Of a stretch of 64,000 bases of DNA, positions 1 to 12,433 are shown piece after piece. Below the pieces are notes generated by a model. That model was not told the origin of the DNA and searched no databases. It saw nothing but the letters and a program-made list of their open reading frames with translations. Both the position numbers and the translations under genes were made by a program. This DNA is from Antilocapra americana. Its lineage: Eukaryota; Chordata; Mammalia; Artiodactyla; Antilocapridae. Within the stretch, counting starts at the first letter, position 1. The number at the start of each line of letters is the position of its first letter. The stretch spans positions 7,304,171 to 7,368,170 of the forward strand of contig ML664152.1 in assembly GCA_007570785.1 (NCBI GenBank). The letters run 5' to 3'.

Positions 1-812
1 AAAAAGAATTCAGAATAATGATAGTAAAGATGATCAAAAACCTTGAAAGCAAAATGGAGAAAATGAAAGATCAATTTACAAAGACCTAGAAACATTAAAT
101 AAACAGGCAGAGAGAAACAACAAAATTATTGAAATTAAAAATACTCTAGAAATAATCAATAGCAGAATATCTGAAGCACAAGAATGAATCAGTGAGGTGG
201 AAGATAAAATGTTTTAAGAAACTTCTGAAGAGCAGAATAAAATAAAAAGAATAAAAAGAACCGAGAATAGTCTCAAAGACTTCTGGGACAATATAAAACA
301 CACCAACATTTGAATAATAGGGGTCCCAGAAGAAGAAGAGAAAAATAAAAGGTATGAGGAACTTTTTGAAGAGATTATAGTTGAAGATTTCTCCAACATG
401 GAAAAGAAAATAGTCAATCAAGCCCAAGAGGCACAAAGAGTCCCATACAGGATAAACCCAAGGAGAAACAAGCCAAGACACATACTAATCAAGCTAACGA
501 AGACTAAACACAAACTAAGAATATTAAAAACAGCAAGGGAGAAGCAACAAGTAACATACAAGGGAAACTCCATTGCTTAACAGCTGATATTTCAGCAGAA
601 ACTCTGCAGGCCAGCAGGGAATGGCAGGATATATTTAAAGTGCTGAAAGGGAAAAATCTACAACCAAGATTACTGTACCTGGCAAGGATCTCATTCAAAA
701 TTGACAGAGAAATAAAAAGTTTTTCAGACAAGCAAAAGTTAAGAGAATTCAGTACTACCAAGCCAGATTTACAACAAATGTTGAACGCATTTATATAGTC
801 AAGAAATACAAG
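1..812 (+). pseudogene. L1 ORF1 (RNA-binding protein), partial and broken
   Basis: The visible part encodes the end of the coiled coil, then the RRM-like and C-terminal domains of the L1 ORF1 protein, which in active elements trimerises and coats L1 RNA. The best frame is 398-580, which includes VNQAQEAQRVPYRINPRR, typical of the ORF1 RRM region. Stops occur before it (for example at 185-187) and at 578-580. Later ORF1 sequence (600-780) continues in other frames. The ORF1 at 47000-47848 on the minus strand is a second copy of the same protein. Broken by several independent changes. Confidence 0.85.
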
Positions 813-858
813 AGTAGAAAAAAAGATCTTACAAAATCTACACCAAACAATTAACAAA

Positions 859-1632
859 ATGGCAATAGGAACATATGTATCAGTAATTACTTTAAATGTA
901 AATGGAATAAATGCTCCAACCAAAAGACACAGACTGGCTGAATGGATGCAAAATCAAGACCCACATATATGCTGTCTACAAGAAACCCACTTTAGACCTC
1001 AAGACACATATAGACTGAAAGTGAGAGGATGGAAAAATATATTCCATACAAATGGGAAGCAAAAGAAAGCTGGAGTAGCAATCCTCATATCAGGCAAAAT
1101 AGACCTTAAAATCATGAAGATTACAAGAGATAAGGAAGGACACTACATAATGATCAAGGGATCAGTACAAGAGGAAGACATAACAATTGTAAGTATCTAT
1201 GCACCCAATATAGGAGCACCTCAATATATAAGACAAACACTAACAGACATAAAAGGAGAAGTTGACAGTAACACAATAATAGTAGGAGACTTTAACACCC
1301 TACTCACACCAATGGACAGATCATCAAAACAGAAAATTAATAAGGTAACACAAGTCTTAAATGATACATTAGATGAGATGGATCTCATCGATATCTTCAG
1401 GACATTCTATCCAAATGCAGAAAAATACACCTTCTTCACAAGTGCACATGGAGCATTCTCCAGGATAGATCACATCTTGGGTCACAAGTCAAATCTTATT
1501 AAATTTAAGAAAATTGAAATCATATCAAGCATCTTCTCTGACCATGCTATGAGGCTAGCTATTAATTACAAGGAAAAAAAAAACTGTAAGAAACACAGAC
1601 ACATGGAGATTAAACAACACATTCCTAAATGA
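859..1632 (+). pseudogene. L1 ORF2 endonuclease domain, open for 257 codons
   Basis: This is the N-terminal APE-like endonuclease of L1 ORF2, which nicks target DNA at T-rich sites. Active-site residues can be read: N15 in LNVNG, E42 in LQETH, D144 and N146 in GDFN, and D228-H229 in SDH. The Met at 859 is the natural ORF2 start, followed by the conserved KRHRLA box. The frame ends at a stop at 1630-1632, just past the domain, while homology to the ORF2 linker continues in other frames. The endonuclease is therefore readable but cut off from the reverse transcriptase. Confidence 0.9.
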
Positions 1633-2131
1633 CCGACAGGTTACTGAAGAAATCAAAAGGGAAATCAAAAACTTTCTAGAAACAAATGACAATGAAAACA
1701 TGACAACTCAAAACCTATGGCATACAGCAAAAGCAATCCTAAGAGGGAAGTTTATAGTAATACAATCCTACCTCAAGAAACAAGAAAAACATTGAATAGA
1801 CAACCTAACTTTACACATAAAACAACTGGAGAAAGAAAAACAAAAGACCCCCAAAACTAGTAGAAGGAAAGAAACAATAAATATCCAAGCAGAAATAAAT
1901 GAAAAAGAAGTGAAAAAAACAATAGTAAAGATTAGTAAAATTAAAGCTTGTTCTTTGAGAACATAAACAAAATTGACAAACTTTTAGCCAGACTCATCAA
2001 GGAAAAAAAGAGAGAAGGATCAAATCAACAAAATTAGAAATGAAAAAGGAGAGGTTACAATAGACAATGCAAATACAATAGAAATACAATGGATTATAAG
2101 TGACTATTATGATCAACTATATGGCAATAAA

Positions 2132-4620
2132 ATGGATAAACTGGAAGAAATGGACAGATTCTTAGAAAAGTTCAATCTTCTAGGACTGAACCAGGAAGAA
2201 ATAGAAATTATAAACAACCCAATTATAAGCACTAAAATTGAATCTGTGACCAAAAATATTCCAGAAAACAAAAGCTCAGGATCAGATGGCTTCACAGGAG
2301 AATTCTATCAAACATCTAGACAAGAGCTAATGCATATCCTTCTAAAACTCTTTCAAAAATTTGCAGAGGAAGGAACACTTCCAAAATGATTCTATGAAGC
2401 CACCATCACCCTAATACCAAAACCAGACAAAGATAACACAAAAAAGAAAACTACAGGCCAATATCACTGATGAACATAGATGCAAAAATCCTCAACAAAA
2501 TGTTAGCTAACAGAATTCAGCAACACATCAAAAAGCTCATACACTATGATCAAGTTGGGTTTATTCCAGGAATGCAAAGATTCTTTGATATATGCAAATC
2601 AATCAATGTGATACACCATATTAACAAACTGAAAGATAAAAAGCATATGATAATCTCAGTAGATGCAGAAAAAGCCTTTGACAAAATTCAGCACCCATTT
2701 ATGATTAAAACTCTTCAAAAAATGGGCATAGAAAGAACCTACCTCAACATAGTAAAGGCCATATATGATAAGCCTACAGCAAACATTATTCTCAATGGTG
2801 AGAAACTGAAAGCATTCCCCCTAAGATCAGAAACAAGACAAGGGTGTCCACTTTCACCACTATTATTCAACATAGTTCTGGAAGTCCTAGCTATAGCAAT
2901 CAGAGAAGAAAAAGAAAGAAAAGGAATCCAGATTGGAAAAGAAGACATAAAACTCACTGTTTGCAGATGACATGACACTATACATAGAAAATCCAGAAGA
3001 TACTATCAGAAAATTGCTAGAGCTGATCAGTGAATTTAGCAAAATTGCAGGATACAAAATCCATACACAGAAATCACTTGCATAACAATGAAAAATCAGA
3101 AAGAGAAATTAAGGAGTCAATCCCATTCACCATTGCAACAAAAAGAATTAAAGGTCTAGGAATAAACTTACCTAAGGAGACCAAAGAACTGTATACAGAA
3201 AATTATAAAACACTGATGAAAGAAATCAAAGATGACATAAACAGATGGAGAGATATTCCATGTTCCTGGGTGGGAAGAATCAATATCGTGAAAATTAGTA
3301 CACTGCCAAATACAATCTACAGATTCAATGTGATCCCTATCAAATTACCAATGGCATTTTTCACAGAACTAGAACAAAAAATTTCACAATTCATATGGAA
3401 ACACAAAAGACACTGGATAGCCAAAACAGTATTGAGAAAGAAGAATGGAGCTGGAGGAATCAACCTTCCTGACTTCAGGTTATACTACAAAGCTACAGTC
3501 ATCAACACAGTATGGTACTGGCACAAAAACAGAAATATAGGCCAATGGAACAAGATAGAAAGCCTAGAAATAAACTCATGCACCTATGGGTACCTTGTTT
3601 TTAACAAAGGAGGCAAGAATATACAATGGGGCAAAGACAGTCTCTTCAATAAATGGTGCTGGGAAAACTGGACAGCTACATGTAAAAAAATGAAATTAGA
3701 ACACTTCCTAGCACTATACACAAAGATAAACTCAAAATGGATTAAAGACCTAAATGTAAAGCCAGAAACTATAAAACTCTTAGAGGAAAACATAGGCAGA
3801 ACATTCGATGACATAAATCAAAGCAAGATCCTCTATGACCCACCCCCTAGAGTAACAGAAATAAAACAGAGATAAAAACAAAAGTAAAACAAGTGGGACT
3901 TGATTAAACTTAAAAGCTTTTGCACAGCAAAGGAAACTATAAGCAAAAGACGACCCTTGAAATGGGAGAAAATAATAGCAAATGAAACAACTGACAAAGG
4001 GTTAATTTCCAAAGTATACAAGTAGCTCATACAACTCAATACCAGGGAAACAAACAACCCAATCAAATAGTGGGAAAAAGATCTAAACAGTCATTTCTGC
4101 AAAGAAGACATACAGATGGCTAACAAACACAAGAAAAGATACTCAACATCGCTCATTATTAGAGAAATGCAAATCAAAACCACAATAAAAGATATCACCT
4201 CACCCCAGTCAGAATGGCCATTATCAAATAGCTTACAAACAATAAATGCTGGAGAGGGTGTGGAGAAAAGGGAATGCTCTTGCACTGTTGGGAATGTAAA
4301 TTGGTACAGCCACTATGGAAGACAGTATGGAGATTCCTTAAAAAATGGAATAAAACCACCATATGACCCAGCAATCCCACTCCCAGGCATATACCCTGAA
4401 GAAACCAAAATTGATAGAGACACATGTATCCCATTGTTGATTGCAGCACTATTTACAATAGCTAGAACATGGAAGCAAACTAGATACCCATCGACAGATG
4501 AATGGATAAAGAAGGTGTTGCACATATATACAATTGAATATTACTCAGCCATAAAAGGAATGCCTTTGAGTCCATTCTAATGAGGTGAATGAACCTGGAA
4601 CCTATTATACAGAGTGAAGT
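2132..4620 (+). pseudogene. L1 ORF2 reverse transcriptase and C-terminal region, frameshifted
   Basis: Open blocks lie at 2132-2389, 2470-2970, 3030-3875 and 4116-4580 in different frames. The 2470-2970 block holds the RT fingers and palm, with [12 protein letters not shown] and [17 protein letters not shown]. The frame breaks just before the catalytic FADD, which is present in the DNA near 2957-2968 but in another frame, so this ORF ends TVCR instead. The 3030-3875 block holds the post-RT part ([21 protein letters not shown]) and 4116-4580 the C-terminal end. No RT activity is possible from this copy. Confidence 0.9.
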
Positions 4621-5019
4621 GAGTCAGAAAGAGGATACATATCATATTCTAAAGCTCATATACGGAATCTATAAAAATGGTTCTGAAGAATTTATTTACA
4701 GGGACAGCAGTGGAGAAACAGACATAGAGAACAGACTTATGGACATGGGGAGAGGGGAGGAGAGGGTGAGATGTGTGGAAAGAGTATATGGAAACTTACA
4801 TTACCATGTGTAAAATAGATAGCTTTTGGGAATTTGCTGTATGGCTCAGGAAACTCAAATGGGGCTCTGTGTCAACCTAGAGGGGTGGGGTGGGGGGGAG
4901 ATGGGAGGAAGGTTCAAAAGGGAGGGGATATATATATATATACTTATGGCTAATTCATGTTGAGGTTTGACAGAAAACAACAAAATTCTGTAAAGCAATT
5001 ATCCTTCAATTAAAAAAAA

Positions 5020-5593
5020 GCTGGGGAAGAAAACTCGCAGTGAACAAAATGAGTCTACTAAATGCATAGTCCATGACTCTCATGTACATTTCTATCCTTC
5101 TAAGAGTATTTTTATCATGGACTTTAAGTATTTGTCTTTAAAATTGTTTGTTTGTTTTTTATTAAGTTTTTTACAATCCCTGTCCTGAAATCTAAGCTCA
5201 GAGGAAATAATTTAAGTGGAGGCCATGAAGAAATATAATTTCCTTAAGAATCCTTGGAAAGTTCTTTTTTATTAAATACCATCTAAGCCTGTCTTTGCTG
5301 CTTCTCCTTTTTCATATTGGTCATTCACTAAGCATAAAAGACATCTAATATTTAAGAGTCAGCTTGCTAATAAAGATAAAACTGGCAGGTTTCCCCTCTC
5401 CTCTCCATAGTGTGCCCTACAGACTGCACACAAAGCAATTACAACTCACCAGTCAGCCCTTTTCCATGTGACAGCATCAGCAATTTTGCTCAGGGCTTCT
5501 TTTTTTTTTGATGAATAAAAGCAGAAATAATGGCCTAATTCACTACAAAGAAAAATAAAAACCCATTCCTGTCACTTTCTCCAAAACAATGCA
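5020..5593. other. Spacer with no recognised gene or repeat
   Basis: AT-rich unique-looking DNA. I see no conserved reading frame, no SINE box and no TSD beyond the end of the L1. Confidence 0.5.
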
Positions 5594-5882
5594 ATATTTT
5601 TTTTATCAACATATAGTTGATTTACAATGTTGTGTTAATTTTTGCTATTTAGCAGATTGATTCAGCTATACACAAACATGCATTCTTTTTCATATTCTTT
5701 TCCATTATGGTTTGTCACAGGATGTTGACTATGATTCCCTGTGCTATACAGTAAGACCTTGCTGTTTATCCATTCTGTATGTAACAGTTTGCATCTGATA
5801 ATCTCAAGCTCCCATTCCACCCCTCCGTCACCGGCCTTCCCCCTTGGCAACCACACAAGTCTGTGTCTGAGACTACAAAACA
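5594..5882 (-). mobile_element. Older L1 3' end, minus strand
   Basis: Read on the minus strand, this has the sequence order of the L1 end at 9371-9928: GACTTGTGGTTGCCAAGG-like, ATTAGCAGATGCAAACTG-like, then CTATACTTCAATAAA-like. Only the 3'UTR is left and no coding part is included. It is clearly more diverged than the L1 at the window start. Confidence 0.85.
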
Positions 5883-6744
5883 ATGTGGTATTAACCCAGG
5901 TCCTTTCTAATTAAACCAAGGCCATCTAATTACGCATTTAAATCCAATGAGGATTTTTAGCAATATCAAACTGAAAGATTCTTTAGAAAAATATGAAAAT
6001 GGAGGAAGATATGTGAATTCAGAGGAAAACAACTCCTAATGTTTGAATTTCCTGTGTTTTAAATATATTTCCAAGTTTTTTTTTATTTTCATGGATCCCA
6101 GTAAAGTCTTACTTTGTCTTCCAGTGCTGGTCTTAACACAGCTTGACACATTCTCAAGCTTTTCCATGTAATTTGAAGGGAGATGCTTGAAATATCCAGT
6201 TACTTCAGGGAACAGAGCAGTCACATAGCTTTCAACACCAAGAACAACTAGTACTTATTTCATTCCCTGGAGGGCACTTGAGAACTTCTCTGGGGTTCAC
6301 TTTGTTTTCCAACCCCTCAACCCAAAAAACTGGAAATAATCATCTTTCTCTACATTAAAGGAGCTAGAAAAAATATCTTCTAATATTTCACCATATTTGA
6401 GATAATAACAGCAACAATAGACAGTAATTCAGTAGAAAACCCTTCTTTATCCCAGGGGTTGGGGAGGGGACAGCAGTACTCTGGAAACTGGATTCATTAG
6501 AGGGCAGTGCACCCCAGAGAGGATCTCAGCCTATGAGTCCTGGGGCTGTAAGACCAGCAAACAGAGCAAATGTTTGCAATGTAATGTTAAGTGCAAAAAA
6601 AAAAAAATTGAATTGAGATGTTCTATACGAATTATGTATGCGTGTGGATAAGCATCTCATAGTAGTTATGAGCTTAATCTTGACCTTATTCAGAATCATT
6701 CCTGTCTTCACTTACAAGCCATATAAGTGGGTGGGTTGCTTAAA
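5883..6744. other. Spacer with no recognised gene
   Basis: No gene or repeat is identified. A 13-base A-run lies at 6595-6607. Short frames here show no protein features. Confidence 0.45.
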
Positions 6745-6890
6745 AGCCTTTGAGCCTCAGTTTCCTCATCTGATAATGGAGACAATCATAGATACCGCCT
6801 AGTCCTGCTTTGAGCATTCAAAGGGATCATATATGTAAAACATCCAGCATGGTGTCAAGCATACAATGTTGCTCAACAAAAATAGCAGGT
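6745..6890 (-). mobile_element. MIR SINE fragment, minus strand
   Basis: It contains CTCAGTTTCCTCATCTG followed by ATAATGGAGACAATCATAG and a diverged remainder. This is the reverse complement of the MIR core, a tRNA-derived SINE shared by all mammals. Confidence 0.75.
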
Positions 6891-7790
6891 TGATGACGAT
6901 AATGACAAAAACTACTAAAAAGGAGCAGAACAAAATTAAAATAATTTTAGTTATTGGACTAAAGTTGTTCATAGGTTAGTTGAATTGCTTTATCTTATCG
7001 AGATTTATAGTAAAGAGTTTGTGGTGAAATATATTTTTAAGTGAAATTCTCTTAGGTAAACATTCTGTTTTTCCTCATATCCTATCTTCAGCATTTTTAA
7101 ACCTCAGAGCAAAAATTTTTCATGTTGCTACAAAGTGTTATTTTAGTCATTTTAACGTCTGGAATATCATTATCACATTTTTGCTATTTTTTAAAAATTC
7201 CTAACTGAATCATCTCTCTCAAAAAGGAAGAAAATGGAATACATAGATAATTTATCTTGTAAGTCTTTTAAATATTATTCCTCATGAGCTATGTAGCTTT
7301 AGGGATGGTACAGTATATTTCTCTTAGAATTTTCAGTGTGAAATTTTTTATCTGATGGAAAATTAAAAATATTTAATAAATTATACATATGCCAACTACT
7401 CATTACAAAATGATTCTTCAAATATGAGTTCCACGAATCATTTAGCAGTTTCTTTAAAAGTAACTATATGTTACAGAGGCGAATAGGGCGGGGTAACTTA
7501 AGGCTAAACTATTCCATCACTGACAACGAAAGGTCATTCAGAAATAAAGATTTAATGCCTCTGAAATTAATAATGAGTCACACTGGAAAATTTTAATTTA
7601 TTAAACTTTGATTTATATATCATTCACTGTTCCTAGCCTTTTAAAAGTAGCTGACTCGCCAGCACTTATGTGAAAAAGATCAAATAAAGGCTAGCCCCAG
7701 GCAACAGCTGCCATCTCATTTACTAGACTGTAACCACTATTCTTATGTCATGTCTATCACCAGGTTCACCAAGAAGACTGTCTCCCTATC

Positions 7791-7826
7791 ACCAACATCA
7801 GCACCATCACCAACATCTCCACCATC
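7791..7826 (+). repeat. 18-bp tandem repeat, two units
   Basis: Two adjacent 18-bp units (7791-7808 and 7809-7826) differ at two positions. Each has the pattern ACCAACATCnnCACCATC. A partial third unit may follow. The surrounding stretch 6891-7986 is otherwise unrecognised. Confidence 0.7.
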
Positions 7827-7986
7827 ACGGTCACTTCCTCTGCCTTGACTGATTTATTATTCACTTTTTAAAATCTCCCTACTTATTGACCCTGTATGTT
7901 TTATTAATAGAAAGGAAGGAAATTGGGTACAGATTTCCCATAAATTGTTGTATTTTAATCTCAGGTTTAAATTATAATATATTCTT

Positions 7987-8295
7987 TGTTTTATTTATTT
8001 ATGGCTGTGCTGGCTCTTTGTTGCTGCACGGGCTTTTCTCTGGTTGTGGTGTGCAGGCTTCTCATTACAGTAGCTTCTCTTGTTGCAGAGCACAGTCTCT
8101 GGGCAGGCAGGACTCAGTAGTTGTGTCACATGGGCTTCATAGTTGAGGTTCCTGGGCTCTAGAGCACAGGCTCCATAGTTAGGGTGCATGGGCTTAGATG
8201 CTCAGCAGCATGCGGGATCTTTCTGGATCAGGGATCAAACCTGTGTCTCCTGCATTGGCAGGAGGAGTCTTTACCACTGAGCTACCAGGGAAGCC
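7987..8295 (-). mobile_element. CHR-type tRNA-Glu-derived SINE, minus strand
   Basis: The right end, GAGCTACCAGGGAAGCC, is the reverse complement of the tRNA-like head GGCTTCCCTGGTAGCTC. The left end is an A/T-rich tail (TTTTATTTATTTATGG). The middle has the repeated GAGCCTGTGCTCTAG-like body of the cetartiodactyl CHR SINE. Possible imperfect target duplications flank it (ATATATTCTT at 7977 and ATGTATTCTT at 8299). Confidence 0.85.
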
Positions 8296-9370
8296 TTGAT
8301 GTATTCTTATGAAACTAAGGATGACAGGTAGTCACCTCCATATCCAGGATGGAGTCTTGGAACATCAGGCTCCTAATGCCAACTAGGAAACAGCATCAAA
8401 CCAGGAATCTGAGGAGGTCTCCAACCTATTTGGCCATCACAAAGGTACTGTGATGGATCCCAAGGAAAGTTCTCAGCACCAGGGTGCCCTCCAGAAAACA
8501 AGGGCCTCCATAATATCAAGGAGTCAAAGAAACAGTGTAATTAAAACATGACAGCAGCTTCAACTTAATTACCTTCTGGTGTCTGCTCTTCTGGTGGTCC
8601 TGATCTGAAGCTGGGCATCCAGGACACCAGTGGTCTTGACCACAAAAGCAAGAACAACAATTTGCTGAATTACAAGACTGTTGAATATTCTCAATCTAAA
8701 AGATATTGCATACAGTTTCCTAAACCTGGCTAATAATAAGAACCACTTGATGAAGACTAGTTTTTGGTTCTATTAAATGAGTTCTAGAAATTTGGGCTTC
8801 TATAATTTAAAGACTCCTTTAGGTGATCCTGATGATTCTCTATGCTTGAGCACCATAGAATATAGACAGCAGTTTCAGCTCTTCATCAATCCTGGCATTA
8901 CAAAACTCCCTGATCTGAGTATTCTTTGACAATAGAACGCATGTGGGGCCAGATCAGGAAATAGGTGCCTGAGAACCTGAAGTGGAACCCCTGGCTTTTC
9001 CTTGCCCAGTTCTGACCCCATCAGGCAGAGAATTCTATCTACAAAAAAGAATAATGGGATGTCAGCAGGCCTTGGGAAATTGTTGGTGTGAGAAATCTTT
9101 GATCATCCAGCCCCAAGTTTTAGCTGACCAAGAAGATGCACTAGTTATCATTGGAACTCCAGAACTATGCAGAGGAGCCCCAGGGGTCAAGGACTTCAAA
9201 GGCCTCTAATCTAGTAGGATGATCAGTTCTGTTTCATAGCCTGAAAGTCTCTCACCCAGAAATTACCGTGGATGACTCCATTTAAACTCTTAACATAACT
9301 GCCAAAGATGTGGGGACTTAGGAGTAGGCCAAGTCGTATATTCAAACAAAACTGTAATTTGAAAAGATTT
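8296..9370. other. Spacer with no recognised gene
   Basis: No family is recognised. A 75-codon frame at 8982-9209 has no domain, signal or composition suggesting a real protein. Confidence 0.45.
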
Positions 9371-9928
9371 GTGTACCCCTATGTTCATAGTAGCACAATT
9401 CACGATAATCAATTCATGGAAACAACCTAAATGTCCATGGACAGATAAATGGATAAAGATATGGTACATAGATACAATGGAATACTCCTCAGCCTTAAAA
9501 AAGAATGAAATAATGCCATTTGCAGTAACTTGGATGAACCTAGAGATTATTGAGCTAAGTGAAGTAAGTCAGAGAGAGAAAGACAAATACCATGGGGTGT
9601 CATTTTCATTTATATGTGGAATCTAAAATATGATACAAATGAATGTATCTATGAAACAGAAACAGACTCACAAGCATAGAGAGCAGACTTGTGGTTGCCA
9701 AGGGGTGGGGGGTGAGGACAGATTGACTGGGAGTTTGGGATTAGCAGATGCAAACTGTTACATAGAGAATGGGTAAACAACAAGGTCCTACTGCATAGCA
9801 CAGAGAACTATACTCAATATCCTATAATAAAGTGTAAAACATGTATACACACACATATATAACTGAATCACTTTGTTGTATACCAGAAACTAACATAACA
9901 TTGTAAATCAACTACACTTCAGTTTTTA
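9371..9928 (+). mobile_element. Older L1 3' end, plus strand
   Basis: It begins in the last codons of ORF2 (9369-9626 reads QLSEVSQ-like and WNLEIIELSEVSQREKDKYH-like text, typical of L1 C-terminal coding and 3' junction) and runs through the 3'UTR to ACACTTCAGTTTTT. It is 5'-truncated and belongs to the same older lineage as 5594-5882 and 19325-19905. Confidence 0.88.
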
Positions 9929-10883
9929 AGAATCATAAAAGGAAAAGGCCAAGGTGGAATTAAAATCTGGGGTCTCCTTTCCCAGTTCTAAATCTAAATG
10001 AGGATGCATTGGCAACAAACTTCATTTAAGACTGCTCCCATCCCCATACAAAGACATTCCTCCTTGTATCTTCAAAAAGAATGACTCTGTCCCCTCCCCC
10101 AAACTGTCTTCCTCCTTCATACATTCGAGCTACTGCATCTTTGGTCATAGAGGGAAATTGTCCATCTCCATGGAAGAGCCAACTACACCATCTCTGACTC
10201 TAGCAATCTTTTTATTTTGTAGAATGCTACTCAAAAATCTCAAAACTTTCATCATCTTCCCAACTTCCCACCTTCTTTGAGCCATTTACCTAATAGAGCA
10301 CATTTGGGCTCGGAGTTCCTCCATCTCTATAGGTGCTGAGACAGCACTCCTGGAGTTAAAGGCTGGCTGAGTTACCGTGACATTTGGATACAATTTTCCA
10401 CCCAGAATGTGGCTTTCCACAATAATTAGGAGCCAGTCTCTACTAAACTGTGATACTTAAAGTTCAAGCAGGCCTGCATGCCTGAGAGGCATAGAGAAAC
10501 TCAAAGCTTCCACCTGACTCTCCTCTCATTCTTAATTATTCCCCCACCTCTGCCAAAGACCAGAGGACCTCTGCTAGGAATGCTCCTGGGTAACAGAAGT
10601 AGTCTGCCCATCATCTGTATTCCAGCATCCCCTTTCCTCTTGCCTCCACAGAAATTCCACTCTTCTCTGCTGGCCACAAGGACCCTATGCTTCATACCCA
10701 GTACCAAGCCCCACTGAATCAAGATCGAGAAGATGCAGGGAGTTTCCAAGAATATCAAAGCTTGATTCTGTTCTTGGTTAATGAGGAAAGCAGTAGGTGC
10801 CAGAAATCACGGAGTTCTGCCTTTAGCCTTTGAAATGGAGTACATATAACAGACCATCTAAAGCCACATGAACAGAGAGAATC
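9929..10883. other. Spacer with no recognised gene
   Basis: Overlapping opposite-strand frames at 10478-10758 are both open for about 80 codons. Neither shows protein features, and I treat them as chance. Confidence 0.45.
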
Positions 10884-10898
10884 AAAGTAAACACATCC

Positions 10899-11021
10899 AG
10901 GAATTCCCTGGTGGTCCAGAGGTTAGGACTCAGTGCTCTTACTGCTAAGGGCTGGGAGTTCAGTCCTTGGTTGGGGAAGAAAAACCCAACCAGCTCCACA
11001 GCACTTAAAAAAAAAAAAAGC
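10899..11021 (+). mobile_element. CHR-type SINE, plus strand, with target-site duplications
   Basis: The head GGAATTCCCTGGTGGTCC and GGTTAGGACTCAGTGC are the tRNA-derived start. A shortened body follows, then an A-run at 11007-11019. It is flanked by a 15-base TSD with one mismatch, at 10884-10898 and 11022-11036 (core AAACACATCC), which fixes the insertion limits. Confidence 0.9.
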
Positions 11022-11036
11022 AAAGGAAACACATCC

Positions 11037-12042
11037 CACACAGCCCTTTAAATGGATCTGACTCACCTATGCATTGCTCCACAGAGAGTAAAGGGAATCA
11101 CACGAGTGTCCACAGCCTATCCTAAGATGTCCCCATAAGGTCGCCTCACATACCTGTTTGTGTTTCGTTAGATCCTCCTCTTTGGTTTCGGATTCTCATT
11201 CAGTTATATTGAATACCACACCGTGTCCTTCCAACGATCCCCCAGCACCAACCCCATTGGCTTTCATCCGTCAGGTCACACAGATTTAAACAAATTGGGC
11301 TGGCCTCACCCTCCTAAAATTTTCTACTATGAGTAGGAAGTTGAGAACACAGAATTTTAAGACTATGCTTACTATTTGAGCAAGGTACTTCCTGTTCAGT
11401 TTAATGCCTTAGATTCAGTGTAACTCTGTACTATGTCTGACTGGATTCTGGGAAGGCCCAAACCATGAAAAAAGCTAATTTCCCCATATTCAGGAAGGCT
11501 GAGCTCTCTTATGGTGGAGCTAACATCATCTGTGTTCTTCTACTAATGTGTATTCAGCATGTAAGTGAGGACTTGGCAAAGTGACAGAGGGTATATTTGT
11601 CCAGGGGCAAAAGTAATTTATTAAGATATGAAGAGATACAGGTGTTCTTTGAATTAATGATAAGAAAGCTGTGTGGGACTTTTATTAGTAGCATTATTTT
11701 AAAAATAATATGCTGATTTGGATGGTTCTTGGGTTTTCAGAGATTGACCTTTGAATTCAGTCTCAAATTCTGAAGCAGAATGCAACATTACAGGAAACTT
11801 TCAAGGACTTCTGAGCTTCATGCCTAGGTTTAATTATTTCTCCCCAGTTGTGAACTTTGGCAAAATGACAGAAGTGCTACTGGCATGCCAGCAAGCTGCC
11901 CATTCCTGTAGAGACTGATAAATCATTTTTGATCTGACCAGAATTCCCATCCAACTTTACCATCATACAGATTTAAACAAGTTGGACAGATTTAAACAAG
12001 ATGGACATGAGTACCATCCATGGAAAGCAAGTTAATAGCTCA
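11037..12042. other. Spacer with no recognised gene
   Basis: No recognised coding or repeat content. Confidence 0.45.
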
Positions 12043-12433
12043 AGGAGGAAGGCAAGTCGAAGAACTGATGCTTTTGAACTGTGGTGCTGGAGAAGACTCT
12101 TGAGCATCTCTTGGACAGCAAGGATACCAAACCAGTCAATCCTAAAGAAAATCAACCCTGAGTATTCATTGGAAGGGCTGATGCTGAAGCTGAAGCTCCA
12201 ATAATTTGGCCACCTGATGCTAAGAGCTGACTCATTGGAAAAACCCTGATGCTGGGAAAGATTGAGGGCTGAAGGAGAAAGGGGCAACAAAGGATGAGAT
12301 GGCTGGGATGGCATCATCAGGTCAATGGACACAAGTTTGAGCAAACTCTGGGAGATAGTGAAGGACAGGGAAGTCTGGTGTGCTGCAGGCCATGGCTGCT
12401 TCAGGCCATGACCAAGTGACTGAACAACAACAA
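12043..12433 (+). mobile_element. BovB LINE 3' end, plus strand
   Basis: It encodes the diverged C-terminal BovB text (DAFELWCWRRLL, then NQSILKKINPEYSLEGLMLKLKL within frame 12001-12204) and then the non-coding 3' end, finishing GTGACTGAACAACAACA. 5'-truncated by about 2.8 kb. Old, with stops and small indels. Confidence 0.9.

Larger units (their letters stand above)
1..5019 (+). mobile_element. L1 LINE, plus strand, decayed, 5' end outside the window
   Basis: The order is the end of ORF1 (1 to about 810), a short spacer, ORF2 (859 to about 4620), and a 3'UTR with a G-rich purine tract near 4866-4925, ending in an A-run at 5011-5019. The start lies beyond the window, so full length cannot be judged. 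Both reading frames carry frameshifts and stops, so the copy is dead. A short TA run at 4930-4942 lies in the 3'UTR. The 3'UTR matches the L1 ends at 22419-22992 and 35768-37199 in order and wording, so they are one L1 lineage of different ages. Confidence 0.95.
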